From positions 7,607,587-7,671,586 of the forward strand of contig JAHZTW010000003.1 in assembly GCA_020283515.1 (NCBI GenBank): a stretch of DNA of 64,000 nt, in the 5' to 3' direction. This document shows, in pieces, positions 22,116 to 33,770 of the stretch; the stretch's first letter is position 1; each line of letters begins with the position of its first letter. The translations under genes were made by a program, and so were the position numbers. This DNA is from Alliaria petiolata. Its lineage: Eukaryota > Streptophyta > Magnoliopsida > Brassicales > Brassicaceae. The notes under the pieces are model-generated. The model did no database searches. It was not told the origin of the DNA and saw nothing but the letters and a program-made list of their open reading frames with translations.

Positions 22116-22985
22116 TTGAATCTATTTGAGACTAAGCTATTATTTTACCTTGTTTTCTCATCTCTTTTGAAGATGATGATTTTTTTCTTATTTTTTGGTA
22201 CTAACTTGTGTTCCATGATTCTCTTATGCTTTCAAAGGTACCAAACTAAAGAGAAGAGATATGGAAAGGCAAGATCACTTGAGGTGTTGGAGAAGAACAC
22301 CCAAAGAAGCATTCTCCCAATTCCACAACCTCAAGAACGTGTATCTACCTCTACCCAAGCTCAAGAGAACAAGCCAACAATTGGGAGCTTTGATAGTCCT
22401 CATTCCAATGCCTATGAGATCAAGCCAAGCTTTCTAAGGTTAATTCAATGCTCTAAGTTCTTAGGGATTGGAATGGAGAATCCTTATGATCATTTGGACT
22501 CCTTTGAGAGGTTGTGCAACACGTTTAGCATTGAAGATGTGCCCAAAGATAGCATCAAGCTCATTCTATTTCCATTCTCACTTGGAGAAAAGGCGCACCA
22601 ATGGGAGAGAGCTATACCATCTCATTTGGTCAAATCTTGGGATGATTGCACAAGAGTCTTCCTTCAAAGGTTCCACCCCACTAAAAAAACGGTCCAAATG
22701 AGGAGGGACATATTGAGTTTTAAACAAGGCATACATGAGACCTTTCATGAAGCATGGGAGAGACTTAGAGGATACACTCGGGATTGTCCACATCATGGGT
22801 TCAAGAAAGAGACACTCCTTAGCTTTTTCTATTGGGGAGTTGATAAAGATCACAAATGGACATTTGATGTAGCTAGCAAAGGGAGTTTTGCAAACCTCAC
22901 CATGGAACAAGGAGAGATACCTGTTGAGAACTTGTCCAAGAGTGGTGAAAGCTACTATGAAAGGCATGATACAACACCTCTATAG
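22116..22985 (+). CDS. Retrotransposon gag-like protein
   Basis: A 289-codon frame with the plant retrotransposon gag domain (Pfam Retrotrans_gag type) at about residues 100-240: IKPSFLRLIQCSKFLGIGME, then PYDHLDSFERLC, LFPFSLGEKAHQWE, SWDDCTRVFLQRFHP and FKQGIHETFHEAWERLRG. The family protein forms the particle that packages element RNA. The first 40 residues are hydrophobic and unlike gag, so the true start may lie downstream. A stop after TTPL cuts off any zinc knuckle, and the following frame is shifted. Related to Athila ORF1. Confidence 0.75.
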   Translation: MNLFETKLLFYLVFSSLLKMMIFFLFFGTNLCSMILLCFQRYQTKEKRYGKARSLEVLEKNTQRSILPIPQPQERVSTSTQAQENKPTIGSFDSPHSNAYEIKPSFLRLIQCSKFLGIGMENPYDHLDSFERLCNTFSIEDVPKDSIKLILFPFSLGEKAHQWERAIPSHLVKSWDDCTRVFLQRFHPTKKTVQMRRDILSFKQGIHETFHEAWERLRGYTRDCPHHGFKKETLLSFFYWGVDKDHKWTFDVASKGSFANLTMEQGEIPVENLSKSGESYYERHDTTPL

Positions 22986-23221
22986 CGATCATGTGAAAAC
23001 TCCACATGGAAGGACTTGCAAGATAAATTAGAGCGCATAGAGAAACTCATACATGCGCAACATCGAGGAGTTGATTTGGCTCATGAGCAACACCAAGAGA
23101 GAGCCAATTTCATGGTCAATATCCCACGTTCTGTGCAATAAGGCAAGCATCTAGTTCTATTTCTCACGATGCCATTCAAAGTATGCTCCAACAACTCCTA
23201 CAAGGTTAAGAGAATGGCGCA

Positions 23222-23713
23222 ATGATAATGGATAAGGAGTTGGATGAGATCCATACCAATATGGGTAGTCTAAACGAGGATTTTAACTCCAAACTTGAGA
23301 CATTAGCCTCCAAGATCAAGGAATTAGAGAATGGTAAAGGAGTTGCTTCTATCTCCACATCTCAAGCTTTGTTTGATGAACCTAAGTTGGATAAGCTTTG
23401 GGTGAAAATGCCAAGGAAGGCAAGAAAGAGGCCAAAGAAGAAGAAGCAAGTGGTTACTAACCTTGCTCAGCCCACTAACACTTTGAGTCTTCACCCATTG
23501 AGACTCAAAGATGATTTTATAGAGTATAAGGTTGCGACCACATGCCGCTGCAAACCGTTTGTGAGCGCCAAAGTGATTCTCCCTCTGAGTATGGATGAGA
23601 AGGATAAGGCACGTGTGAAGGAGATAATGTTCACCATCTTCACTGCTGAGATGCCACAGAGTTCAAGTGCATCCACGTCTCCTGCCTCCCACTTCACCCT
23701 AAAACCAGATTAG
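23222..23713 (+). pseudogene. Downstream gag remnant (charged, coiled-coil-like)
   Basis: A 163-codon frame with a coiled-coil-like start (DFNSKLETLASKIKELENGK) and a basic patch KARKRPKKKKQ. It continues, after stops and frame changes in 22986-23221, the region behind the gag domain. No catalytic motif. Probably the end of a broken gag. Confidence 0.5.
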
Positions 23714-25582
23714 GGAAGAGTAAGGAAAGTCAAGCTTAGAGACTTTAAACAAGCGCGCTTGAGAAGCAATCCCATGTCTATTCTTGTATATACTTTAGTT
23801 CTATTTTATGTTTTCAAGTTTGTGTGAGCAGGAACAAGGAAATGGAGATCCAAAACCATGATCTTGGGAGAGAAAAGGACCAAAAAAATGAAGCACACCC
23901 AGTAGATCGATGGCAAGATCGACCCACTTTGGCCGATTCAAGTTAGATTGACCATTTAGATCAGGCAGGCCCACTCGATTCTCTGTACAAACGATGGCAG
24001 GATCGATCCATTACCCTCGATCTTCAGCTAAAACGACCCAAGGATCGACCCAGCTACTCAATCTCGGGCAAACCTACAACTAGTTCCAAGGTACCATGCA
24101 ACAACCTTGTAAATACCATGCATTTTTAGCTTTTCTTTTAATTTTTGTTGCTTTGGTCTCTCTTCAACTCTTATTACACAAGGGACTGTGTAATCTAAGT
24201 TTGGGGAGAGGTTGAGAGATTTATTTTTTTGTGTTTTGTGTTCTTATTTTTCTTTAGCATATTTGAGTCTTCATGCATTCATATATTTACATTAAAAAAT
24301 CAGAAAATTTTCAAAAAATTCAAAAAAATTCATGTAGCTTGCATTGGCATTTGTAAAATATTTTAGGATTGAGTCTAGATTTTGTCATATAGGTTGCTTG
24401 CATTCATATGCATAGGGGGCGATTTTCCTTGTAAAGTGTTTTAAGACCCTAGTTAGTAGTCCTTTGATGTTTTGTGCAAACTATGAAAGTAAGTTATAAC
24501 CATCTTTGGAACATTTGTCTTGATTTTCTTGGCTTAAGTTGAAGAAAGCATGAATTGAATCCTTTCCTATCAAGTGGAACCTTAACATGAACTTATAATT
24601 ATCATACTTGTGCATTTGAGAAAGAATACATGGATACATATACATATTTAGGCTTTCTTATTCCTTTCACCATTCTCTTGTAAGCCTAAAAAGATTTCCA
24701 CACCTCAATCCTAACCTCCTTTCAAGCCAAAATTCGTGTGTGTATGTGAGGCCTTATTTTTTGATTGAACTTGGCATAAAGTGTTAGGTTTAGGGCGACA
24801 TGTTTAGGCTCTCATATTATTCTAGCTTTGCATATTGAAGCTACTTGTAGGCTTGACTAGGTGGGGCTTTTGGGTGGTTATGATTGAACGCTCACTTTGA
24901 TTTGGGTTTCAAAAGATTGTGGTGTTAGGAGTTTGAAAAGACGGGATACATAGTTTGAACATTGATTAATTTTCAAACCGTGAATCATACTTGGGTATTT
25001 CTAGAGGGTGAGTGAGATTCTAAAAAAAGGAAAGAGTGGGGTACTAGGATTCATTGTTAGCATGTTGGGTAGATGAGAGTCTAGTCATGAGTTCAATCCT
25101 TCTTGAGAGAAACCATTACTTGGAGTATCTTTAGCATTATGCATGAGTTCAATCCTTCTTGAGAGAAACCATTACTTGGAGTATCTTTAGCATTATGCAT
25201 GAGTTCAATCCTTCTTGAGAGAAACCATTACTTGGAGTACCCACTTGAATGAGATCATTCTTATCTCATAACCTTGTCCTTAGCCAAATGTATTCGGTCT
25301 TGATTGCACAAGTATGATTCACGGTTTGAATTAATCAATGTTAAAGGTTAAGATTCTTGGATTGTGAGTGTAGACAAGTCTTGATTTGAAATTCAATATG
25401 TGATGAATATGGCTAAATTCTTTGGAGTAGAGTTTGTATGCTGCATCCTAGGATTGAGAACAAGGACCATTGAGTTGATTCATTTGAAAAACACTTTTGG
25501 ATTTGAGCCCCCGCTTTCAAACTTCTTCTCCTAATTTGTCTTTGATTGCTTGAGGACAAGCAAAAGACAAGTTTGGGCGAGT
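23714..25582 (+). other. Long non-coding 3' region of the Athila-like element
   Basis: No pol reading frame. It contains more GATCGA-rich phrases at 23900-24060 (as in the LTR), a 56-bp unit present almost three times at 25086-25241 (GAGTTCAATCCTTCTTGAGA), and ends in a polypurine-like AAGTTTGGGCGAGT before the 3' LTR. Confidence 0.6.
25086..25241. repeat. 56-bp tandem repeat, 2.8 copies
   Basis: Units start at 25086, 25142 and 25198 and are essentially identical, ending before the sequence changes to CCCACTTGAATG. Recent slippage within the element. Confidence 0.9.
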
Positions 25583-25998
25583 TGATATACTGAGATATTT
25601 CATGCATTTATCATGCATTTAGGATAGATTTTCATTCATATTGCATTCATATTTAGAGTAATTTTAACATTTGTCTCATTTTAGGCCTTAGGACATGTTG
25701 CACTAGCATTTGCATAGTTTCTTGCATATTTGCATCATTTTCAAATTGTTTGGTGTAGATGGAGCTGTTTGGATGTTGAGCATGGGCAAGGAGTCAAAAG
25801 AAGAGATAAGGAGTTGATGGGAGTCAAGGAAGAACTCGGACAATTGAAGAAAAGCTGAGATCGAGCTGAAGTTCGTCCATAAGGGTCGATCTTCGCCAAA
25901 GATCGACCACAAGATCGAGGTTTCTGGCCGATTCAAGATTTATCTCGACCCCAAGATCGACCAAACTGGTGGATTCAACACCTAGATCGATCCCAAGA

Positions 25999-26056
25999 TC
26001 CCTCTTTGTTTTCTCTGGCGACGTCGTCTTCTCTGGCGGATGATGTGAAGCCATTT
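25999..26056 (-). other. LINE 5'-end scrap at module junction
   Basis: CTTTGTTTTCTCTGGCGACG with neighbours matches the inverse of 55626-55662 in the LINE at 54527-56033. It bridges the truncated Ty3 LTR and the 3' flank of the J-protein gene copy (starting CCATTTATGGCTAGTAATAA). The same junction recurs at 31547, 34291-34344, 39831-39884 and 48981. Confidence 0.7.
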
Positions 26057-26576
26057 ATGGCTAGTAATAAATCTATAAAAATCCTTGTTTGACCCAAAAA
26101 ATAGTAAATTGGCACATTCAGATTTGGTGTTCTCCAATTGTAAAGTTAACAAAATTGATTGCTTATTTTAATGGTGACACTAACTAAATCAAGCTCTTAG
26201 TTTTGTTTTCGACTTATATTGTTCATCTCGTTAAATAGTCTATGTCTCTAATGAGAATGAGAAGCTTTTACCAACTCATATAGGTAATTTTGTCCAGTAA
26301 CTACAAATTCTGACAGAAAATTGCAAATCGGATATAAACTTTGATTCCATAAAATATTGTGTAACTGAAACTACTGTTGTTCTTAAGACATGTAATGAAA
26401 GTATTCAGATTTGTTAAATCTTCCTTTTTATTTAGTAATGAAACACAATGAAAACCTTAGCATAAAAAGATTCTGATGTTACACATAAATTAGAAACAAA
26501 ACATGAGGTTCTTGTTACAGGCAAACTAAATTACCAAAGATAACAAAAAAAATTTCAAATCTTTTACAATTTACAA

Positions 26577-27332
26577 TCACAGATGATGATCAATAACCTC
26601 GAGAAGCTGTGACGGTGTCGCTGCTGGGTCAAGCTTTCTGCAACCTTTGGGTGCACCGGGTGCTTCTTGACCTGTGAGCATGTAAGACGGTATCCGATGA
26701 GAGAACCTCGAGATCTCATCCCTTGAGATCCTTCTGATCTCTTTACGATCCACATGATGATGGAACACAGACTTAAAACCAGCAACTTTAACCAAAGGAA
26801 CCACTGATACACCATATTACTCTGTATATCCTTTAAAAACATCGACCACATTGTACTCGATCGCCTAAGCTCCTGAAAGATAGTTCCATGCAGGTGACCA
26901 GTTTCGATACAGAGCCCAAACCTCGCCGCTTCTTGGATAAACAAGAAAGTCTCCTTGATTACCTTTGATCAGCTCTACTTTGTGTGAGAAAATGTAAGGC
27001 GGCCTGCAGATTTGGGGTTTCACAGCTCGAAAATCTCCACAAGTCCTAGGAACACCGGAACCAAGCCACTTTGTTAATCTAAGCTCACTGTTTCTTTCTG
27101 AAGTAAGACGGACGATACGCACTTTGAATGGACGTACGGAGATGACCTTGTCTATCGTGACATAGGATCTAGGCATCCCATCTAAAGAGTCGTAAGAAGC
27201 CCATATATCATTATCAGCAAACGACTTCTCGCTTCGATCCTTGTCAAAGTCGCAAAAATCTGGTTCAGGAACACATACCGTCAAGGCTAAAGCCATGTAT
27301 TCAGGAACACATACCGTCAGGAACACCAACAT
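26577..27332 (-). pseudogene. DUF3444 fragment 1L
   Basis: Corresponds to the region from PEPDF to the C-terminus of the intact protein (PEPDFCDFDKD through EVIDHHL). Broken by in-frame stops after WNYLSGA and in GYTE-YGVS. Carries the ISVRPF variant shared by all left arms of pairs 1-4. The apex side repeats TVCVPE twice. Confidence 0.85.
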
Positions 27333-28232
27333 TTTGAAAGAATTTTATGAGGGTGAGCTGAAGAATTTGTTAAAGAATAAAGCTAAGCCATTAATCTGCA
27401 AGAAGCTGCAAGAACTATGCACCATCGTTCCTGAAACCGAATGGCGAATGGAAACTGATGATCTCGATGAGGCCAATGCAGGTTCTTTGGAAGACGAAAA
27501 CGCTATTGAGGATGCTTCAGCCTTGACGGTATGTGTTCCTGAACCAGATTTTTGCGACTTTGACAAGGATCGAAGAGAAGTCGTTTGCTGATAATGAGAA
27601 ATGGGCTTCTTACGACTCTTTAGATGGGATGCCTAGATCCTATGGCATGATAGACAAGGTCATCTCCGTAGATCCATTCAAAGTGCGTATCGTCCGGCTT
27701 ACTTCAGAAAGAAACAATGAGCTTAGATCAACAAAGTGGCTTGGTTCTGGTGTTCCTAGGACTTGTGGAGATTTTCGAGCTGTGAAAACCCAAATCTGCA
27801 GGTCGCCTTACATTTTCTCACACAAAGTGGAGCTTATCTAAGGCAATCAAGGAGAGTTTCTTGTTTATCCAAGAAGGGGCGAGGTTTGGGCTCTGTATTG
27901 AAACTGGTCCCCTAAATGGAACTATCTTTCAGGAGCTGAGGCGATCGAGTACGATGTGGTCGAAGTTTTTAAAGGATATACAGAGGAATATGGTGTATCA
28001 GTGGTTCCTTTGGTTAAAGTTGCTGGTTTTAAGTCTGTGTTCCATCATCATGTGGATCGTACGTAAAGAGATCAGAAGGATCTCAAGGGATGAGATCTCG
28101 AGGTTCTCTCATCGGATACCGTCTTACATGCTCACAGGTCAAGAAGCACCTGGTGCACCCAAAAGTTGTAGACAGCTCGACCCAGAAGCGACACCGTCAC
28201 AGCTTCTCGAGGTTATTGATCATCATCTGTGA
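27331..28232 (+). pseudogene. DUF3444 fragment 1R
   Basis: Sense on the plus strand: NILKEFYEGELKNLLKNKAK through the acidic linker to DUF3444 and the native stop. A 2-nt deletion after FDKDR shifts the frame (EVVC stop), and a 4-bp insertion CGTA near 28060 shifts it again. Variants EKWASYD and ISVDPF distinguish it from left arms. Confidence 0.85.
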
Positions 28233-28750
28233 CTGTAAGTTGTAAAAGATTCGAACTTTTTTTTTATTATCTTTGGTAATTTAGTTTGCCTGTAACAAGA
28301 ACCTCAAGTTTTGTTTCTAATTTCTGTGTAACATCAGAATCTTTTTATGCTAAGGTTTTCATTGTGTTTCATTACTAAATAAAAAGGAAGATTTAACAAA
28401 TCTGAATACTTTCATTACATGTCTTGACAACAACAGTAGTTTCAGTTACACAATATTTTATGGAATCAAAGTTTATATCCGATTGGCAATTTTATGTCGG
28501 AATTTGTAGTTACTGGACAAAATTACCTATATGAGTTGGTAAAAGCTTCTCATTCTCATTAGAGACATAGACTATTTACCGAGATGCAACAATATAAGTC
28601 GAACACAAAACTGAGAGCTTGATTTAGTTAGTGTCACCATTAAAATAAGCAATCAATTTTGTTAACTTTAAAATTGGAGAACACCAAATCTGAATGTGCC
28701 AATTTACTCTCTTTTTTTGTCAAACAAGGATCTTTATAGATTTATTACTA

Positions 28751-28997
28751 ACCAAAAGCCGGATTTTTTTAGCCGTTTTGGCTTTGATGATGAATCTCCT
28801 CCTCCCTCGTATAATCCCAGATTCCGTTTCAGGTCATAGTCAGCTCTCTTCGCCTTCTCGGAGAACACGCCCCACGCCTGCGGAAGTAACTTAAAGGCTT
28901 CCTCTCCTCCCACCGACTTGTTCCTGTCAGGATGAAGCATTACAGCCAGATTTCTATAACGTTTCCTCAGTGTTTCGTCATCAGCCTCATAGGACAT
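28751..28997 (-). pseudogene. J-domain fragment a
   Basis: Encodes SYEADDETLRKRYRNLAVML then HPDRNKS through SSSKP, i.e. J-domain helices II-IV with HPD. Helix I and the N-terminus are absent. After SSSKP the frame enters KRLKKSGFWLVINL, which is 3'-flank foldback sequence of the parent gene (59694-59726) joined at AGCC. Starts at the same breakpoint as all J fragments. Confidence 0.85.
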
Positions 28998-29003
28998 GCC
29001 CAA

Positions 29004-29980
29004 ATTTTATATGGGTCAGCCATTTGTTAATCATGTGTATGTAAAATTAATGATTTTGCAATGAATGGCGTGTACAAAAGTAATGTCTAAAATTCAGGTA
29101 GTCATGTAGTCTTGTTGTGCAGCAAGGTATACATATTTCCTTTTGATTTAATGATATTCATATATATATATGCATGACTGTATTAATATTTATATATGCA
29201 ATGAATGACCTGTACAAAAAGTTGACTAAAATTGGGTAGTCATATAGGAAAGGTATACATATTTTCTTTTATATTAATAATATTTCTATCATATAGATAT
29301 GCATGACTGTATTAATATTTAGATATGCAATGGACTACCTGTACAAAATTAATGTCTAAATTTAATTTTGGAATCATAATTAATGATAAAATTAGGTAGT
29401 TATGCAGTCTAATTGTTGTATAGGAAAGTATACATATTTCTTTTTAATTTAATAATATTCATATAAATATGCATGACTGTATTAATAAATGCTCGTTAAA
29501 TGCTAAGCTTTTTACAATAATATTATTATTAATGTTATAATATTTTTCAAAAATTCGCATCTCTTTATTTATATAATTTCACTACTAATTGTAATCTCCA
29601 TATATCTTACATCATGTTAATTGTGAATTTTTGGCATGAATCTTCGTATCTTCGAACCAAAATTATAAGATGCCAAGTCGATGACTTGTGTAAAAAGTCA
29701 CATCCAACCTCTGATTTGGGTTAGATTTGCATTGACATAGAGCGTACAATACTTCTCGACGCTAGATTTCAAAAACAGAGTATGACTCCACTGCACTCAG
29801 AACTTAGAAAATAGTTTTGGTTGTGTTCTCTAATAGTATTGATTATAAACATGAATTATATAATGAAATAATTTTTATTTCTTTTTTTTGAACAGGAATA
29901 GTTTTTATTTCATTGCAATCATTAAATACTAAAGAAAAAGACAACGCTCAAATCATCAATTATTAAGAAGATAGTTCTCC
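29004..29980. repeat. AT-rich tandem repeat tract, module 1
   Basis: About four units of about 140 bp, as at 18740-19380, followed by the sequence TTCGTATCTTCGAACCAAAA and the 3' side of the LCR gene. No open frame. Confidence 0.8.
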
Positions 29981-29982
29981 CT

Positions 29983-30622
29983 CTAGGTACAACAACATCG
30001 CAAAAGAGCCTTAGGGTAAGGTTGAACACAACTTCCAGTTTTATAATGTTTAGCAACACAATAAGCGATGCATTGATAATACGCATCGTATGTCTCCTTA
30101 CCAGGCCCGGCCATGAGTCCAAACAGAGCAAGTATGAGCTTGCGGCCCTCTTTTCGGCCCCAAAAAACATAAAGATTTGTTTAGTCTAGTGGTATATTTA
30201 GGTAGTTTCTACTACAATGTCACGAGTTGAAACCCTTAAGTGTTCATTTTTTGTCACGAGTTCAAACCCTTAAGTGTTCATTTTTTTTACTTTTCCACTA
30301 ATTCAATTAACTTAGGTTCAAATTTTTTTCCAAACTTGCGGCCCCTTATAACTCAGGGCCGACTCTGCTCCTTACACAAGGTTGGAGCACAATAAGCATA
30401 TTTGACTTTTCCGATCTCTGCACCAACACAAACTCGCATAAGATTTTATATTAATATGATCTTTGTCAATTCTACATCTTTAGTAAAACGATCATAGCTA
30501 ATTGACAAAATAACTATAGTGGAATTATTGAACATACCTGAGGCCAAAACGTTGTGGTTAAAAAACGAAACTGCTAATATTACTACAAGACAAAAAGTCA
30601 CCAAAGTTTTGGTCATTGCCAT
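29983..30622 (-). pseudogene. LCR-type peptide gene copy disrupted by MITE (1)
   Basis: Exon 1 (start at 30622) encodes the signal peptide MAMTKTLVTFCLVVILAVSF. After the intron, exon 2 reads EIGKVKYAYCAPTLCKE and is then cut by the 266-bp hAT MITE, where QSRP and a stop follow. Beyond the MITE the remaining cysteine codons to RCCCT are intact. Its promoter TATA (GATATAAATAGGGG) about 80 bp upstream is preserved. Upstream DNA joins the Ty3 3' fragment at 30822. Confidence 0.88.
30102..30367 (-). mobile_element. hAT MITE in LCR exon 2 (copy 1)
   Basis: Element runs CAGAGTCGGCCCTGAG..CATGGCCGGGCCTG on the minus strand, flanked by the 8-bp TSD GTAAGGAG derived from codons around CKE. Contains two copies of TTCAAACCCTTAAGTGTTCA-like sequence. 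Confidence 0.9.
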
Positions 30623-30821
30623 AGTATTTATTTTTATTTGTAGAAAATGTATAAAGCGAGAAAAATGTTCTTAATTTTCTAATGTTTAGGTAAAGACCCC
30701 TATTTATATCCCATATAATTTTTGGTCAGCTCTATCCAATTTGATGTAAAAATGAAAATAAAAAAGGAAAAACAGTTCTAAACCTCATAAATAGTATTTT
30801 TATGAAATTTCAATTACTTTC

Positions 30822-31546
30822 CTTAGCGAAATGTATTCGGTGTTGATTGCACAAGTATGATTCACGGTTTGAAAATTAATCAATGTTAAAGGTTAAGATT
30901 CTTGCATTGTGAATGTAGACAAGTCTTGATTTGAAATTCAATATATGATGAATATGGCTAAATTCTTTGGAGTAGAGTTTGTATGCTGCATCCTAGGATT
31001 GAGAACAAGGATCATTGAGTTGATTCATTGGAAAAACACTTTTGGATTTGAGCCCCCGCTTTCAAACTTCATCTCCTAATTTGTCTTTGATTGCTTGAGG
31101 ACAAGAAAAAGACAAGTTTGGCGGAGTTGATATACTGAGATATTTCATGCATTTATCATGCATTTAGGATAGATTTTCATTCATATTTCATTCATATTTA
31201 GAGTAATTTTAACATTTGTCTCATTTTAGGCCTTAGGACATGTTGCACTAGCATTTGCATAGTTTCTTGCATATTTGCATTATTTTCAAGTTGTTTAGTG
31301 TACATGGAGCTGTGTTGGATGCTGAGCATGGACAAGGAATCAAAAGGAGAGATAAGGAGTTGATGGGAGTCAAGGAAGAACTCGAAAAATTGAAGAAAAG
31401 CTGAGATCGAGCTGAAGTTCGACCATAAGGGTCGATCTTCGCCAAAGATCGACCACAATATCGAGGTTTCTGGCCGTTTCAAGATTTATCTCGACCCCAA
31501 AATCGACCAAACTGGTGGATTCGACACCTAGATCGATCCCAAGATC
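30822..31546 (+). mobile_element. Ty3 3'-end fragment (module 2)
   Basis: Matches 25279-25998: the last part of the internal region and the first about 415 bp of the LTR. It starts in the LCR promoter-upstream sequence (break after TTTCAATTACTTTCC) and ends in the LINE scrap 31547-31600. Confidence 0.85.
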
Positions 31547-32118
31547 CCTCTTTGTTTTCTCTGGCGACGTCGTCTTCTCTGGCGGATGAGGTGAAGCCAT
31601 ATATGGCTAATAAATCTATAAGAATCCTTGTTTGACCCAAAAAATAGTAAATTGGCACATTCAGATTTGGTGTTCTCCAATTGTAAAGTTAACAAAATTG
31701 ATTGCTTATTTTAATGGTGACACTAACTAAATCAAGCTCTTAGTTTTGTTTTCGACTTATATTGTTCATCTCGTTAAATAGTCTATGTCTCTAATGAGAA
31801 TGAGAAGCTTTTACCAACTCATATAGGTAATTTTGTCCAGTAACTACAAATTCCGACAGAAAATTGCAAATCGGATATAAACTTTGATTCCATAAAATAT
31901 TGTGTAACTGAAACTACTGTTGTTGTTAAGACATGTAATGAAAGTATTCAGATTTGTTAAATCTTCCTTTTTATTTAGTAATGAAACACAATGAAAACCT
32001 TAGCATAAAAAGATTCTGATGTTACACATAAATTAGAAACAAAACATGAGGTTCTTGTTACAGGCAAACTAAATTACCAAAGATAACAAAAAAAGTTCAA
32101 ATCTTTTACAATTTACAA

Positions 32119-32874
32119 TCACAGATGATGATCAATAACCTCGAGAAGCTGTGACGGTGTCGCTGCTGGGTCGAGCTTTCTGCAACCTTTGGGTGCACTG
32201 GGTGCTTCTTGACCTGTGAGCATGTAAGACGGTATCCGATGAGAGAACCTCGAGATCTCATCCCTTGAGATCCTTCTGATCTCTTTACGATCCACATGAT
32301 GATGGAACACAGACTTAAAACCAGCAACTTTAACCAAAGGAACCACTGATACACCATATTACTCTGTATATCCTTTAAAAACATCGACCACATTGTACTC
32401 GATCGCCTAAGCTCCTGAAAGATAGTTCCATGCAGGGGACCAGTTTCGATACAGAGCCCAAACCTCGCCGCTTCTTGGATAAACAAGAAAGTCTCCTTGA
32501 TTACCTTTGATCAGCTCTACTTTGTGTGAGAAAATGTAAGGCGGCCTGCAGATTTGGGGTTTCACAGCTCGAAAATCTCCACAAGTCCTAGGAACACCGG
32601 AACCAAGCCACTTTGTTAATCTAAGCTCACTGTTTCTTTCTGAAGTAAGACGGACGATACGCACTTTGAATGGACGTACGGAGATGACCTTGTCTATCGT
32701 GACATAGGATCTAGGCATCCCATCTAAAGAGTCGTAAGAAGCCCATATATCATTATCAGCAAACGACTTCTCGCTTCGATCCTTGTCAAAGTCGCAAAAA
32801 TCTGGTTCAGGAACACATACCGTCAAGGCTAAAGCCATGTATTCAGGAACACATACCGTCAGGAACACCAACAT
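32119..32874 (-). pseudogene. DUF3444 fragment 2L
   Basis: Near-identical to 1L with the same two in-frame stops. Private change GQEAPSAPKGC (Ser for Gly). Confidence 0.85.
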
Positions 32875-33770
32875 TTTGAAAGAATTTTATGAGGGTGAGC
32901 TGAAGAATTTGTTAAAGAATAAAGCTAAGCCATTAATCTGCAAGAAGCTGCAAGAACTATGCACCATCGTTCCTGAAACCGAATGGCGAATGGAAACTGA
33001 TGATCTCGATGAGGCCAATGCAGGTTCTTTGGAAGACGAAAACGCTATTGAGGATGCTTCAGCCTTGACGGTATGTGTTCCTGAACCAGATTTTTGCGAC
33101 TTTGACAAGGATCGAAGAGAAGTCGTTTGCTGATAATGAGAAATGGGCTTCTTACGACTCTTTAGATGGGATGCCTAGATCCTATGGCATGATAGACAAG
33201 GTCATCTCCGTAGATCCATTCAAAGTGCGTATCGTCCGGCTTACTTCAGAAAGAAACAATGAGCTTAGATCAACAAAGTGGCTTGGTTCTGGTGTTCCTA
33301 GGACTTGTGGAGATTTTCGAGCTGTGAAAACCCAAATCTGCAGGTCGCCTTACATTTTCTCACACAAAGTGGAGCTAATCTAAGGCAATCAAGGAGAGTT
33401 TCTTGTTTATCCAAGAAGGGGCGAGGTTTGGGCTCTGTATTGAAACTGGTCCCCTAAATGGAACTATCTTTCAGGAGCTGAGGCGATCGAGTACGATGTG
33501 GTTGAAGTTTTTAAAGGATATACAGAGTAATATGGTGTATCAGTGGTTCCTTTGGTTAAAGTTACTGGTTTTAAGTCTGTGTTCCATCATCATGTGGATC
33601 GTAAAGAGATGAGAAGGATCTCAAGGGATGAGATCTCGAGGTTCTCTCATCGGATACCGTCTTACATGCTCACAGGTCAAGAAGCACCCGGTGCACCCAA
33701 AAGTTGTAGACAGCTCGACCCAGAAGCGACACCGTCACAGCTTCTCGAGGTTATTGATCATCATCTGTGA
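32873..33770 (+). pseudogene. DUF3444 fragment 2R
   Basis: Same ISVDPF/EKWASYD type as 1R and the same 2-nt deletion after FDKDR, but without the 4-bp CGTA insertion. Private variants KVTGFKSVF and KEMRRIS. Stops after KVELI and in GYTE. Confidence 0.85.

Larger units (their letters stand above)
20541..25998 (+). mobile_element. Athila-like Ty3 retrotransposon, gag only, 3' LTR truncated
   Basis: 5' LTR about 20541-22070, primer-binding site at 22074, gag-like frame 22116-22985, second short frame 23222-23713, a long non-coding 3' part, and a 3' LTR starting TGATATACTGAG at 25583 that breaks off at 25998, where LINE-derived sequence follows. No protease, RT, RNase H or integrase is present, so it is non-autonomous. 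The LTR contains many TCGATC/GATCGA motifs. Its 3' 720 bp form one component of each module in the downstream array. Confidence 0.8.
26057..28783. repeat. Inverted DUF3444 pair 1 (axis near 27404)
   Basis: Left arm about 26057-27289 and right arm about 27525-28752 are inverse copies of the last part of the J-protein gene plus about 500 bp of 3' flank, separated by about 235 bp. Arms are long enough for extended dsRNA if transcribed through. The right side ends in the 33-bp AC/TTTTGGCT foldback motif at 28751-28783. Confidence 0.88.

Noticed and set aside
29922..30170. 82-codon frame starting MFFGAEKRAASSYLLC, present in four array copies (and a shortened one at 47405)
   Set aside because: It is a shadow frame across the hAT MITE end and LCR exon 2 in the wrong frame. 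Repetition reflects copying of the DNA.
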